47,795 bases of DNA, taken from Flammeovirgaceae bacterium (GTDB lineage: Bacteria; Bacteroidota; Bacteroidia; Cytophagales; Cyclobacteriaceae). The position numbers were made by a program, and so were the translations under genes. Under the pieces are notes generated by a model, which saw only the letters and a list, made by a program, of their open reading frames with translations, did not search any database and had not been told where the DNA came from. This document shows positions 16,209 through 25,634 of this stretch, one piece after another; positions within the stretch are counted from its first letter, which is position 1, and each line of letters opens with the position of its first letter. The stretch lies in NCBI GenBank assembly GCA_013204595.1, contig JABMNK010000124.1, positions 1 to 47,795 on the forward strand. Reading direction: 5' to 3'.

Positions 16209-17411
16209 TTACTTATTTAAACTTTTTTTTTGCGCGTCGTTAATTTCTTGGATTTTGGTTTTCGCTGATTGATTGGCTAAATGACTATTTTTAGTAAGCT
16301 TTCGAACCTTTTTATAATAACCCATTGCTTGGTCCCATTGCCCCTGAATCTGTGCTAATTCGCCAAGATGTAACCAAGAATAATAATAATAGCCCTTATC
16401 GGTGGCATTAGATAACTCAGCATATTGAATAGATCTCTGAAAAAAATCCTTACTTTCATTTAGATCACCTCTTATTTTATAAATATTTCCCAAAAAATAA
16501 GTGGCATACCTGGCCGTAGAATACTCATAGCCCATCTGCTTCTGCTCAACTCTAGTTAATATTGAATCAAACAAGGCAATTGATTGGTTGAATTTTCCCC
16601 TACGGTACAAGATCCTAGCATAATAATTTTGAAAATAGGAATTATTAGGATAAAGATCGTATAGGTATTTTGATAACTCTAGTGCTTCAGAAAGATTATT
16701 CTCTTCCTCATAAAGAATTCGCAACAAATAATATTGCGACTCTGTACGTGCATAAAACGCATTTCTAGCTGTTTCTTTTAGTTGTAAGATGCCTTCTTTC
16801 TTGTCCCCATCAGGGAAAAATGCCATTAGCGGCTTTAATAAAGGATAATTTTCAGGGATCCATTCTGCATAGTAATTAAATAACCCTTTGCCTAACAACA
16901 ACTCAGGGCTAAAGTCTTCTTGTCCATTGCATAATTCTAAATAATTTAATGCGTTTTTACCTGCCAGCGACGCCTTCAAATATTGTGAACGCTCACCATA
17001 AAGTCTTCCTTGAAACCCATAAGTGGCCGCCAAAAAAAAAGCGCCTTCTATTTTATTTCCCTCTTCATATAAAATTTCAGCCTTACGCTGGGATGAGTCC
17101 ATATAAGCGAGGAACAATCCATCCCACTTGGTTTCCATATCCCCATGAGGCATCAAACGCCACCAATAAGATAGGCCAATTAAAAAATCAGGCAATGGAT
17201 GCCATCCATATTGTTTTTTTAAATAGCGAAACTGCCTTTCGGCCCTATCAAAATTCATATTGTACATATCGTACATGGCTTGGCTAGCTTCAATCTCAAC
17301 GTACCTATTTTTAAGTAAAATATCCGAAGTACTGTCAATTTCTCCCGTCCAATTTTGAGATTTAGCAGTAAAGAAAATTAGGAATGAGACAATAAATAAA
17401 TTAAGTTTCAT
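16209..17411 (-). CDS. Secreted tetratricopeptide-repeat protein
   Basis: A 400-residue protein with a signal peptide MKLNLFIVSFLIFFTAKSQ. The ATG at 17411 is preferred because the frame's upstream GTG would place nine polar residues before the signal. The body consists of TPR-like helical pairs; clear ones are SYFQNYYARILYRRGKFNQSI, TYFLGNIYKIRGDLNESKDFF and SWLHLGELAQIQGQWDQAMGYY, in the C-terminal half. It is probably periplasmic. It may act as a protein-binding scaffold, but no partner is evident; neighbours on both sides are separate units. Confidence 0.75.
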   Translation of the reverse strand: MKLNLFIVSFLIFFTAKSQNWTGEIDSTSDILLKNRYVEIEASQAMYDMYNMNFDRAERQFRYLKKQYGWHPLPDFLIGLSYWWRLMPHGDMETKWDGLFLAYMDSSQRKAEILYEEGNKIEGAFFLAATYGFQGRLYGERSQYLKASLAGKNALNYLELCNGQEDFSPELLLGKGLFNYYAEWIPENYPLLKPLMAFFPDGDKKEGILQLKETARNAFYARTESQYYLLRILYEEENNLSEALELSKYLYDLYPNNSYFQNYYARILYRRGKFNQSIALFDSILTRVEQKQMGYEYSTARYATYFLGNIYKIRGDLNESKDFFQRSIQYAELSNATDKGYYYYSWLHLGELAQIQGQWDQAMGYYKKVRKLTKNSHLANQSAKTKIQEINDAQKKSLNK

Positions 17412-17539
17412 GCAGAAATTAATACGATACGAAAGCACCCATTTTTTATAAGCAAATGGAACCCTATTTGGCTAATTGAACAAATTTAAGTTAAAGCCGT
17501 TTAGATATATTCATTCAATAATAAATTAACACGCTATTA

Positions 17540-18187
17540 ATGCTCGCTGTAATCAATCTTAAAGAACGTTTTTTTGAACAATGGTATGGCTTTCGAAATA
17601 CCACTTTTTTCGTCATGATCTCTATGCTCTATCTGATCTTGATGCTTTTAAAAAGAATGTTCATTATTGCTGATGTAGCCGCATTTGAAATCTTACAAGA
17701 GCGAGGCGACATGTGGCTATTTGATTTATTTTTCGGATTTCAATATCTCAGTATACCCATTTGGCTAGCTTGGAAGTTTTCTTTAACGGCCTTTGTATTA
17801 TGGGTAGGTTGCTTCATGTTTGGATATAAAATCACCTACCACCAGCTATGGAGATGGGTGATGTTTTCCGAATTGATCTTTTTACTTCCTGAGCTCATTA
17901 AACTCCTCTGGTTTTTAATGATTCCGCAAGACCCCTCATACCAAGACATAGTAGCCTTTTATCCTCTTTCTATTTTGAGCCTATTCAATTATCAAGAAGT
18001 GCATGAAAGCATGCATTACCCTTTAAAAGCACTTAATGTTTTTGAACTAATTTATTGGCTCATGCTAATGACGGGTGTTTTTTTTCTAAGCGGTAAAAAA
18101 TGGAACATCTCGGTGTACATCGTTTTAAGTTCCTATGTTTTGTTCTTGTTTTTTTGGCTGATTTTTTATCTCTTGGTATATAAGTAA
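17540..18187 (+). CDS. Polytopic membrane protein of unknown function
   Basis: A 215-residue, strongly hydrophobic protein with about five or six predicted membrane segments: near residues 22-38, 70-98, 110-130, 168-187 and 193-214. It has aromatic-rich loops and no recognised catalytic motif. It begins with a short amphipathic stretch ERFFEQWYGFRN. It may be co-transcribed with the DUF2723 gene 113 bases downstream, which suggests an envelope role, but I do not recognise the family. Confidence 0.6.
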   Translation: MLAVINLKERFFEQWYGFRNTTFFVMISMLYLILMLLKRMFIIADVAAFEILQERGDMWLFDLFFGFQYLSIPIWLAWKFSLTAFVLWVGCFMFGYKITYHQLWRWVMFSELIFLLPELIKLLWFLMIPQDPSYQDIVAFYPLSILSLFNYQEVHESMHYPLKALNVFELIYWLMLMTGVFFLSGKKWNISVYIVLSSYVLFLFFWLIFYLLVYK

Positions 18188-18300
18188 GAGGCATATCCAT
18201 CAAATTTCATAACACTCAAGATATTGATGGAATCAAATAGGTTAATAAATAAATATTGAGCATAAATGAGTATTTTGCGGACTGATAAAATAAAAAAATA

Positions 18301-21258
18301 ATGGGATACCAAAAGATCAATAACCTTACGGGTTGGATTGCATTTCTAATTGCACTTATCGTTTATACACTTACCGTAGAGCCAACAGCTAGTTTTTGGG
18401 ATTGTGGGGAATTTATTGCCACTTCCTTCAAGCTTGAAGTACCCCATCCCCCTGGAGCACCCTTTTTTCTCTTAATGGGGCGATTATTCTCAATGTTGGC
18501 AGGAGATAATCTGGAACAGGTGGCCTTTTGGGTCAATATGTTGAGTGTATTGTCAGGTGCATTTACAGTATTGTTTTTATTTTGGTCTATCACCCATCTA
18601 TCCAAGAAAATGTTGGTGACTAAAGGAGAAGAATTAACGACTGGACAAACCATCGCTATTATGGGTTCCGGACTGGTCGGTGGACTTGTTTGTACGTTCT
18701 CCGATTCTATTTGGTTCTCGGCTGTCGAAGCGGAAGTCTATGCAATGTCTTCCTTCTTTACCGCATTTGTATTTTGGGCCATTTTAAAATGGGAAACCAT
18801 CGATGATGAATCCGAACATAATAAGTGGTTGATTCTCATTGCCTATATGATGGGGCTGTCAATTGGTGTTCATCTATTGAACTTGGTGACCATTCCCGCC
18901 CTAGGACTCATCGTTTATTTTAAGTATACCCAAAAAATTACCCAGCGTGGTCTGATCACGACATTACTTATCTGTGGTGCTATTATCATCACAGTCCTTA
19001 TCGGTATTATTCCGGGAATCCCTTCTACCGTTGGCGGCATGGAGGTCTTTTTCGTCAATTCACTAGGATTACCCTTCGGATCAGGTGCCATAGCATTTGT
19101 CTTGATTTTCGTCGGTCTTGTGATCTTTGGTATTTACTATTCTATCCTAAAGGAGAAATTAATCCTTAATACGGCCATGCTGGCATTTGCTTTCATGATG
19201 ATTGGCTATATGTCCTACGCTATTGTATTGATCAGATCCAACTATGATACGCCGATCGACGAAAACAATCCCGAAGATATCATGAATTATGTTTCCTACC
19301 TGAAAAGAGAACAATACGGTAGCAGACCCCTTTTTCATGGCCAATATTATACAGCAGAGATCACCGGCCCCCCTAAGCAAGGAGAACCAGTTTATAGAAA
19401 AGGTAAAGAAAAGTACGAAATAATTGATTACAAAGTCGAGTACCCCTATGATCCTAGCCAAACTACGATTTTGCCCAGAATGTATAGTAAAAGCCCACAG
19501 CATGAGCAAAAATATAGAGAGATCACCGGACTTGCTAAAGGAGAAAAGCCATCCTTTTCAGACAATATCTATTTCATGCTCCGACATCAATTAGGCACGA
19601 TGTATTTGCGCTATTTCTTGTGGAATTTCTCGGGAAGAGCTTCCGATATTCAAGATGCTCAGTGGATAGGAATAGTAGATGCCTTCGAAGATCTCCCAGA
19701 CGAATTGGCCAATAATGAGGGTCGGAATATTTATTTTGGACTCCCACTCCTACTTGGCTTGATCGGGCTACTCTTTCAGTTCAAAAAGAGTGAACGCTAT
19801 TTTTGGGTCACGCTCTTGTTGTTTTTTCTGACGGGTGCTGCCTTGGTGTTGTACCTCAACTCTCCGCCTATTGAACCAAGGGAAAGAGATTACATTTACG
19901 CGGGCTCTTATTATGTATTTGCTATCTGGATCGGGTTTAGTGTTTTGGCCTTATACGAATTACTCTTAAAAGTCTTAAAAAATAAAACGACTGTTGCCAC
20001 GCTTGCTACCCTGATTTGTTTGGGTGTACCCACCCTGATGGCTGCTGAGAATTGGGATGATCATGACCGATCTGATCGCTACTTCTCGGTTGATGCCGCT
20101 AAAAATTATTTAGATTCCTGCGCGCCAAATGCCATACTCTTTACGGGCGGTGACAATGACACCTTTCCTTTATGGTTCGTCCAGGAAGTGCTCGGACATC
20201 GAACTGATGTGCGTGTAATCGTACTAAGTTATTTCAATACAGACTGGTACATAGAGCAAATGATGAGAGATGCTTATGAATCAAAAGCACTTCCTTTTGG
20301 TTTGTCGTTAGAAGATTATCAACAAGGAGGCCCTAATGATTACCTGCCTTATTATGAAATCGAAGGCGTCTCTGGGCCAATTAGTGCGTCTCAGTTTCTT
20401 AAATTAATCAAAGAAAAACATCCCGCCTTGACAGCCAGCACCCGAGGACAATACAATAGCCTGCCAGCAAAAGAACTCATTTTAAAATTAGATTCTAATA
20501 AAGTTAAGGAACTGTCATGGCTTTATGAAGGCGAGATGCCCATAGGCGCTTATCAAACCAATAACCTTTCCATGAAACTCAAAGGCCTTCATCTTGAGAA
20601 AAAAGATTTGGCTATTTTGGATTTGATCGTCAATAGCAACTGGAGCAGACCCATCTATTTCAATAATACTTCTTTAAACTCTTTTAATCTGGACATCAGA
20701 CAACATGTCGTACAGGAGGGCCTTACCTATCGATTGGCACCTATCAAAAATCCTAGTGGCAATATGACAGTGAATGCTGACCTCATGTTTGATAACATTG
20801 TCAATAAATTTCATTATCGGGGTTTGGATGATCCAGAGGTCTATTACACAGAAGATTATCGTAATTTTGTTCTTAATCATCGATCTGCCTTCAATACATT
20901 GGCCACTACTTATCTCAATCAAGGCAATGAAGAAAGAGCCAAAGAAGTATTAATAAAAGGGCTTGAATATATGCCCGATGATGGCATATCCTATGACATC
21001 TTCAATGTGCAGCAAATAGGTTTACTTATGGCTGTCGGGGAAAGGGATCTAGCACTAGACATCGCTGAGAAGTTTGGATCTCGTGCTGAAGCATGGCTAA
21101 GTTATGCTAGTTCAAATGGACAACTGATAAATGATCCATATACCTATCAGCAACGGGTGCTTGGATTAAATGAAATTGCACGCGCATTTCGAGCAGCCAA
21201 TGACTCTGAACTAGCAGCTAAATATGAAGGGATATTCAATCAGTATTACAAGCAATAA
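18301..21258 (+). CDS. DUF2723 membrane glycosyltransferase (GT117-like) with TPR tail
   Basis: A 985-residue Bacteroidota-typical protein. The N-terminus carries the DUF2723 signature TVEPTASFWDCGEFIATSF, with Asp34 and Glu37 in the place of the catalytic acid motif of GT-C glycosyltransferases, followed by VPHPPGAPFFLLMGR. About ten or more membrane helices extend to near residue 575. A large soluble part follows, including FTGGDNDTFPLWFVQEVLGH and, near 860-960, TPR-like helices (NTLATTYLNQGNEERAKEVL). The family is thought to transfer sugars from lipid carriers to proteins at the outer face of the inner membrane; the acceptor is unproven. Its length is normal and no defects are seen. Confidence 0.88.
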   Translation: MGYQKINNLTGWIAFLIALIVYTLTVEPTASFWDCGEFIATSFKLEVPHPPGAPFFLLMGRLFSMLAGDNLEQVAFWVNMLSVLSGAFTVLFLFWSITHLSKKMLVTKGEELTTGQTIAIMGSGLVGGLVCTFSDSIWFSAVEAEVYAMSSFFTAFVFWAILKWETIDDESEHNKWLILIAYMMGLSIGVHLLNLVTIPALGLIVYFKYTQKITQRGLITTLLICGAIIITVLIGIIPGIPSTVGGMEVFFVNSLGLPFGSGAIAFVLIFVGLVIFGIYYSILKEKLILNTAMLAFAFMMIGYMSYAIVLIRSNYDTPIDENNPEDIMNYVSYLKREQYGSRPLFHGQYYTAEITGPPKQGEPVYRKGKEKYEIIDYKVEYPYDPSQTTILPRMYSKSPQHEQKYREITGLAKGEKPSFSDNIYFMLRHQLGTMYLRYFLWNFSGRASDIQDAQWIGIVDAFEDLPDELANNEGRNIYFGLPLLLGLIGLLFQFKKSERYFWVTLLLFFLTGAALVLYLNSPPIEPRERDYIYAGSYYVFAIWIGFSVLALYELLLKVLKNKTTVATLATLICLGVPTLMAAENWDDHDRSDRYFSVDAAKNYLDSCAPNAILFTGGDNDTFPLWFVQEVLGHRTDVRVIVLSYFNTDWYIEQMMRDAYESKALPFGLSLEDYQQGGPNDYLPYYEIEGVSGPISASQFLKLIKEKHPALTASTRGQYNSLPAKELILKLDSNKVKELSWLYEGEMPIGAYQTNNLSMKLKGLHLEKKDLAILDLIVNSNWSRPIYFNNTSLNSFNLDIRQHVVQEGLTYRLAPIKNPSGNMTVNADLMFDNIVNKFHYRGLDDPEVYYTEDYRNFVLNHRSAFNTLATTYLNQGNEERAKEVLIKGLEYMPDDGISYDIFNVQQIGLLMAVGERDLALDIAEKFGSRAEAWLSYASSNGQLINDPYTYQQRVLGLNEIARAFRAANDSELAAKYEGIFNQYYKQ

Positions 21259-21343
21259 AAGAAGCGGATTGAAATAAACTAATTTTTGGGCTTTATTGAA
21301 ATTGCTGCCCGTTTGTGCGGGGAGATTCCTGTCCAGGAGCTAT

Positions 21344-21718
21344 TTATTTGATGAGAAATTTATAGGCCTTTTTGAACCTTGTATGCTCATCTCTTATTAC
21401 TAAAAAATAATAACCTGCTGCATAATCGTCAAGTGAAATTCGGTATTTTCCTTCTCCAAGTAATTCAGGTGTTATCGTTATTTTGTTACCTATCATACTA
21501 GTTAAGGTGAAGTCAACATTTTTAAGGTTAGATTTTTCAATGTCAATCATCAAATATTCAATAGCTGGATTTGGGTATAATGTGATATTATTACTTATTT
21601 CTAGCGATTCAGAAGCAATTTGACCCTCTAATTGGGCGCCATTAATTTTATTCTGTGCCAATGAAACCACCGACGACCAAAAACAGAACGAAAAAAGAAT
21701 AAGCTTATTGTTCCACAT
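21344..21718 (-). CDS. Very short T9SS type A sorting-domain protein
   Basis: Only 124 residues: a signal peptide ending SVVSLAQ, some 20 residues of linker, and a C-terminal sorting domain of about 75 residues. That domain has the hallmarks NNITLYPNPAIEYLMIDIE, an inner GKYRISLDDYAAGYYFLVI and a closing FKKAYKFLIK. Such domains direct proteins through the type IX secretion system to the cell surface, where they are usually cleaved off and replaced by A-LPS. Here there is almost no cargo. It may be the remnant of a larger substrate or a true mini-substrate. It lies between the DUF2723 gene and the PD40-OmpA gene and is divergent from the latter. Confidence 0.85.
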   Translation of the reverse strand: MWNNKLILFSFCFWSSVVSLAQNKINGAQLEGQIASESLEISNNITLYPNPAIEYLMIDIEKSNLKNVDFTLTSMIGNKITITPELLGEGKYRISLDDYAAGYYFLVIRDEHTRFKKAYKFLIK

Positions 21719-22023
21719 ATAACCTCTAAATAAGTAAATAATATTTCAAAAGCTTGTATATGCAGCGTAGTATTTACACAAAAGTGACGTTAAAAAAAGT
21801 TAATTTGATTCCTAAAAGGCCTATTTAGCTACCAAAAAGATTACTCTAAAAAATATGGACATCTTATGTTTTACTCATTGTTGTACTCGTTTCGCTGCAA
21901 ATTGACCGCTTACCCTTCGGGTTTGGTTAATAATCCGGATAGTTTGACTTGTTGTCCAAAAAAAAACTAACTTTATGGTTTAATTTTTTTAACCTATTTA
22001 TCACCAACTAACCACGAGTCACC
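21719..22023. other. Divergent intergenic region
   Basis: About 305 AT-rich bases between the mini T9SS protein (minus) and the PD40-OmpA gene (plus). It should hold both promoters. A TTTG (21922-21925) and a near-match -7 box TAGTTTG (21940-21946) are present, but their spacing is short. No coding frame is seen. Confidence 0.4.
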
Positions 22024-23766
22024 ATGTCTTCCTTTTCTAAAATTTGCTCCTTAGTTGCCATTTCACTTTGGTCATTTGTTGCCTATTCCCAAGATGGGAG
22101 TGGAATTCAGAATTTGGGTCCAACGATCAATTCAAATGAGGTGGAATACGCTCCTTCTATCAGTGCAGATGGCAATACAATGATCTATCAATCTAGCAAA
22201 GAGGGAAATTATGAATTACACATGGCACACAGGGATCAAAATGGTATTTGGTCTCAATCAGAAGTGATAGAAAGTATTAGAAATTTTGGTAACGATGACA
22301 TTCTTATAGCCGGCTCTAGCCTATCTTATGATGGGAATTATATTTACTTTTTCGCTTCTTATCCTGGTACCTATGGAATAGAAGATATTTGGTATCTCGA
22401 AAAAGAAGGCGATTCATGGAGTAATCCAAAAAATGCTGGCCCCAATATCAATTCTGAAGGGTATGAAGGATTCCCAAGTATTTCTGCTGATGGATCTAAA
22501 ATCTACTTCATGAGATCCATAAAATCTAGCTACAAAGGTAAATTTTGCTATCAACTTTATTTATCTGAAAAAGATGACGAAGGCCAATGGACACCCGCTC
22601 AACCCTTGCCCAGCCCTATTTCGCAGGGATGCGAAAATTGCCCTCGGATCATGTCTGACAACGAAACTTTGGTCTTTGCTGCGATTAGAGGGGATTCAGA
22701 TAATTATGATATTTACCAATCTAGACAGCAAGCCGATGGCGCTTGGAGCGAACCTGTTGCATTAGACTTTATAAATACAGACATAGATGACCTCTACGGA
22801 ACGATTCCTTCTAGTGGTGAAGTAATGTATTTCAACAGAAATCTAGGGAGTAGTCATGATATTTATCAAATACCTATCCCAAAAGATTTGCAACCCAAAA
22901 AAGTAGTGAATATCCAAGGAGTAGTCAAAGATGCTGATTCTAATCTACCAATGGAGGTTCAAATAGATGTTGTTAAGGATGGTGTTTCAATGGGCACTAG
23001 TGGTCTTAAAAGCAATGCCTATGACGGGAATTTCACGATTGTCTTAAAAACAGGCTCTCTTTATAACCTCAAAATTTCTCCTGAAAATTATGTCCCTCAA
23101 ACGCTGATCTATGACTTAAGGGAGAAAGACGAATATGACCTCATAACAAGGGACATTATTTTAGAAAAATTCAAAATCAAGCAACACTTTTATACACTCA
23201 TCGGCAATGATACCATTGTTGCAAACATTTATGTAAACGATCGCCTGATTGATAGTGAAAAAGGTTATTTTACTGTCAAAGCAGATAGTTCCTATGCTAT
23301 TCGAATTGAAAAAGAAGGTATTAAAACAGTTAAAAAAACGATTAAGATAGATCATAACATCACAGTAAATGATCTCTACGAAACTTTTGAACTAATTCCC
23401 GAGAAACTAAAATTTGAATTAGGCGACAAATTGGCCTTTAATAGTATTTCCTTTGAAACTTCTTCCGCCGAATTGACGGATGATGATAAAATAGAATTAA
23501 ACAACGTGATAAAGGTAATCGCTCGGAACAACATATTAGTAGAAATATCGGCCCATACCGATGATGTGGGCAGTGCTGCAAGCAATATGAAACTGTCCGA
23601 GGCAAGGGCAATTGCCGTTTTAAAATATTTTACTGATCAAAAGATTCCCGAGCGTATGCTCATCACCAAAGGTTATGGAGAGTCCCAACCCATTGCCCCA
23701 AATAACTCTGACGAAAACAGGCGTAAAAATAGAAGAGTAGAATTTATCGTAAAAGAAATAAAATAA
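22024..23766 (+). CDS. PD40 beta-propeller - OmpA peptidoglycan-binding protein
   Basis: A 580-residue exported protein with signal peptide ending FVAYSQ. Residues ~30-290 contain PD40/WD40-like blades, each with an 'SISADG..IYF' type core (APSISADGNTMIYQSS, FPSISADGSKIYFMRS). Residues ~295-380 resemble a carboxypeptidase-regulatory-like domain, ~385-455 a PEGA-like domain, and ~470-578 an OmpA domain with HTDDVGSAASNMKLSEARA and RRKNRRVEF, which bind diaminopimelate in peptidoglycan. The order PD40-CRD-OmpA resembles PorE of the type IX secretion apparatus but lacks the TPR part. A related PEGA-like/OmpA tail occurs in the gene at 25635-27938, so both may anchor one complex to the cell wall. 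Confidence 0.87.
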   Translation: MSSFSKICSLVAISLWSFVAYSQDGSGIQNLGPTINSNEVEYAPSISADGNTMIYQSSKEGNYELHMAHRDQNGIWSQSEVIESIRNFGNDDILIAGSSLSYDGNYIYFFASYPGTYGIEDIWYLEKEGDSWSNPKNAGPNINSEGYEGFPSISADGSKIYFMRSIKSSYKGKFCYQLYLSEKDDEGQWTPAQPLPSPISQGCENCPRIMSDNETLVFAAIRGDSDNYDIYQSRQQADGAWSEPVALDFINTDIDDLYGTIPSSGEVMYFNRNLGSSHDIYQIPIPKDLQPKKVVNIQGVVKDADSNLPMEVQIDVVKDGVSMGTSGLKSNAYDGNFTIVLKTGSLYNLKISPENYVPQTLIYDLREKDEYDLITRDIILEKFKIKQHFYTLIGNDTIVANIYVNDRLIDSEKGYFTVKADSSYAIRIEKEGIKTVKKTIKIDHNITVNDLYETFELIPEKLKFELGDKLAFNSISFETSSAELTDDDKIELNNVIKVIARNNILVEISAHTDDVGSAASNMKLSEARAIAVLKYFTDQKIPERMLITKGYGESQPIAPNNSDENRRKNRRVEFIVKEIK

Positions 23767-23934
23767 TTTCCTATCTCTTTGAACTATGACCATAATTTAC
23801 TTTTATTCTCGAATTTAAAAAGATCTAAATCAATGTAAATAGCTATCGTATAATACGTTTTAATCGATGAATAAACCACAAGATATATACTACTAACTAG
23901 CAATAAAAAAAGTTAATAAATGCAATTATCAACT

Positions 23935-25620
23935 ATGAAAAAATACCTTCTGCCACTCATGTTACCCTTAATAGTAGCTATTAGCTGTGACGTGGACAAA
24001 CTCACAGATGAGCTCGACAATGCTGATTTTATAGCGCCCGATTATGATGGCATATTGGCCCTGCCGATAGGCACGGTCAGTTTTACAGTAGATTCCCTGT
24101 TAAATAACCTTGATGAAACACTAGAATATACTGTGGCGAGCGATGGCTTGATTTCCATCAGCTTTAACGAGCCCGATAGTTTAATCATTGATGATATTTT
24201 GGAAGAACAGCCTGATCTTGATTTTGATGTAGAATTGGCTCAAACGGTAGAAGTGGCACCTGTGTCCTTTGCCATTGATTTTTTTGATAATTTAGGAGAT
24301 GGTACTTTTGAAATTGAAAACCCTGAATTGTCCTTCTATTTTGAAAATAGTTTACAAATTCCCTCTTCCCTCATCTTCAAAGAATTCAAGGCGAGCAAGT
24401 ATGACGAAAATGGTAATCTAACAGAATCTAAAATATTGCTATTTAATAATATAGGAGACACTATGCAGGCAATCGGAGCCCCCACTCGAATGAATACCGC
24501 ACCGGTTGAAACTACTATCTCCATCAACGCAGAAAATACAAATTTCAGAGATCTATTGGCCATGGGGCCTGACAGTCTGACGTTAGAAATCGGGCTATTG
24601 GCTTTTCCATATGCAGAAGATACGCTATACTACTTCCGAGTTGATACCTTAGGGCCTTATATTGTAGGAATCGATGACTTAGTGTTCAATCCAATTACCT
24701 CTGAAGTTGATACGATATTTTATGAGTTAGATTCGTCTTCATGGTCACCAGCAGACCCACCCAGTGAAATTTATAACACAACTCAACTTGATACTGAAGT
24801 TATCATCCCGATTTATGTAGCCACAGCAAATGAAATTGTTGAAGTTGCCCTGGGCACTGACCAAAATGACGATGGGTTTGTCACTCAAGAATCTGATTTG
24901 CAAAAAGTCTTCAATACCAGTACAGGGAAGATCGAAGAGGGCATGGATCAATATGTATCCGACCAAACTACCTTTACACATAGTAGCCCCACCTATAAAT
25001 TATTTGATACACTCTTTGTAGGGACTAACATTGACAATATAGACCCAAATACATATACAGACCCTGATGGTAACGTCGCATGGGCTATAGCAATTACAAA
25101 ATGGAGTTCTATCTATGGCTTAAATGCAGGTGCTAAAATCAACTATGATGTGATCATGAATATGCCACTTGAATTGCGATTGACAAACATTGGTACGACG
25201 CGAGAGATCGAATTTAACAACAAAAATGACATCACTAATTTAATAAATGATCTAGAAGATAATAATCAAAGTATACCCGCTATTGCCCTTAATCTGGTTT
25301 CAGAGAATGACCTTCCTCTAGACGCAAACGTATCTATTAATTTTCTAGATGTCGACAGTGCGGTTATTCATACCATAATTGACGCTCAGTTGATTGCATC
25401 AGCAATACTAGACGCTGACGGAGACAATATCAGTCCTGGTCTTGCTCAATCTGAAATTGTGCTAAGCGCAGAGGGTATAGAGGCACTAAAGACTACACAA
25501 ACGATTGAACTATTGTTGACTTTAAACACGCCTGACAGTGATACTGGAAGTGGGGTTTTTGCCCAACTGAAAAATACATATACTTTGGATATCACTATCT
25601 CAATAAAAGTTACAAACTGA
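23935..25620 (+). CDS. Large acidic lipoprotein of unknown function
   Basis: A 561-residue protein whose best start is the ATG at 23935, giving leader MKKYLLPLMLPLIVAISC with a lipid-modified Cys18. An ATG 15 bases upstream is possible. The mature part is rich in Asp, Glu, Asn and Thr and appears mainly beta-stranded, with long runs such as DSLIIDDILEEQPDLDFDVE. No catalytic motif is seen. It ends 14 bases before the DUF5723-OmpA gene, so the two form an operon. The acidic residues after Cys (DVDKLTDE) could be a surface-export signal. Likely an accessory of the neighbouring barrel; the family is not recognised. Confidence 0.7.
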   Translation: MKKYLLPLMLPLIVAISCDVDKLTDELDNADFIAPDYDGILALPIGTVSFTVDSLLNNLDETLEYTVASDGLISISFNEPDSLIIDDILEEQPDLDFDVELAQTVEVAPVSFAIDFFDNLGDGTFEIENPELSFYFENSLQIPSSLIFKEFKASKYDENGNLTESKILLFNNIGDTMQAIGAPTRMNTAPVETTISINAENTNFRDLLAMGPDSLTLEIGLLAFPYAEDTLYYFRVDTLGPYIVGIDDLVFNPITSEVDTIFYELDSSSWSPADPPSEIYNTTQLDTEVIIPIYVATANEIVEVALGTDQNDDGFVTQESDLQKVFNTSTGKIEEGMDQYVSDQTTFTHSSPTYKLFDTLFVGTNIDNIDPNTYTDPDGNVAWAIAITKWSSIYGLNAGAKINYDVIMNMPLELRLTNIGTTREIEFNNKNDITNLINDLEDNNQSIPAIALNLVSENDLPLDANVSINFLDVDSAVIHTIIDAQLIASAILDADGDNISPGLAQSEIVLSAEGIEALKTTQTIELLLTLNTPDSDTGSGVFAQLKNTYTLDITISIKVTN

Positions 25621-25634
25621 TAAAAAAATTGACC

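Noticed and set aside
18256-18277. -7 promoter box before the DUF2723 gene (TATTTTG)
   Set aside because: One base short of TAnnTTTG and no -33 partner; too weak to list.
21259-21343. Terminator hairpin CCCG-TTTGTG-CGGG between DUF2723 and the mini T9SS gene
   Set aside because: Only a 4-bp stem and no T-run; not strong enough to call.
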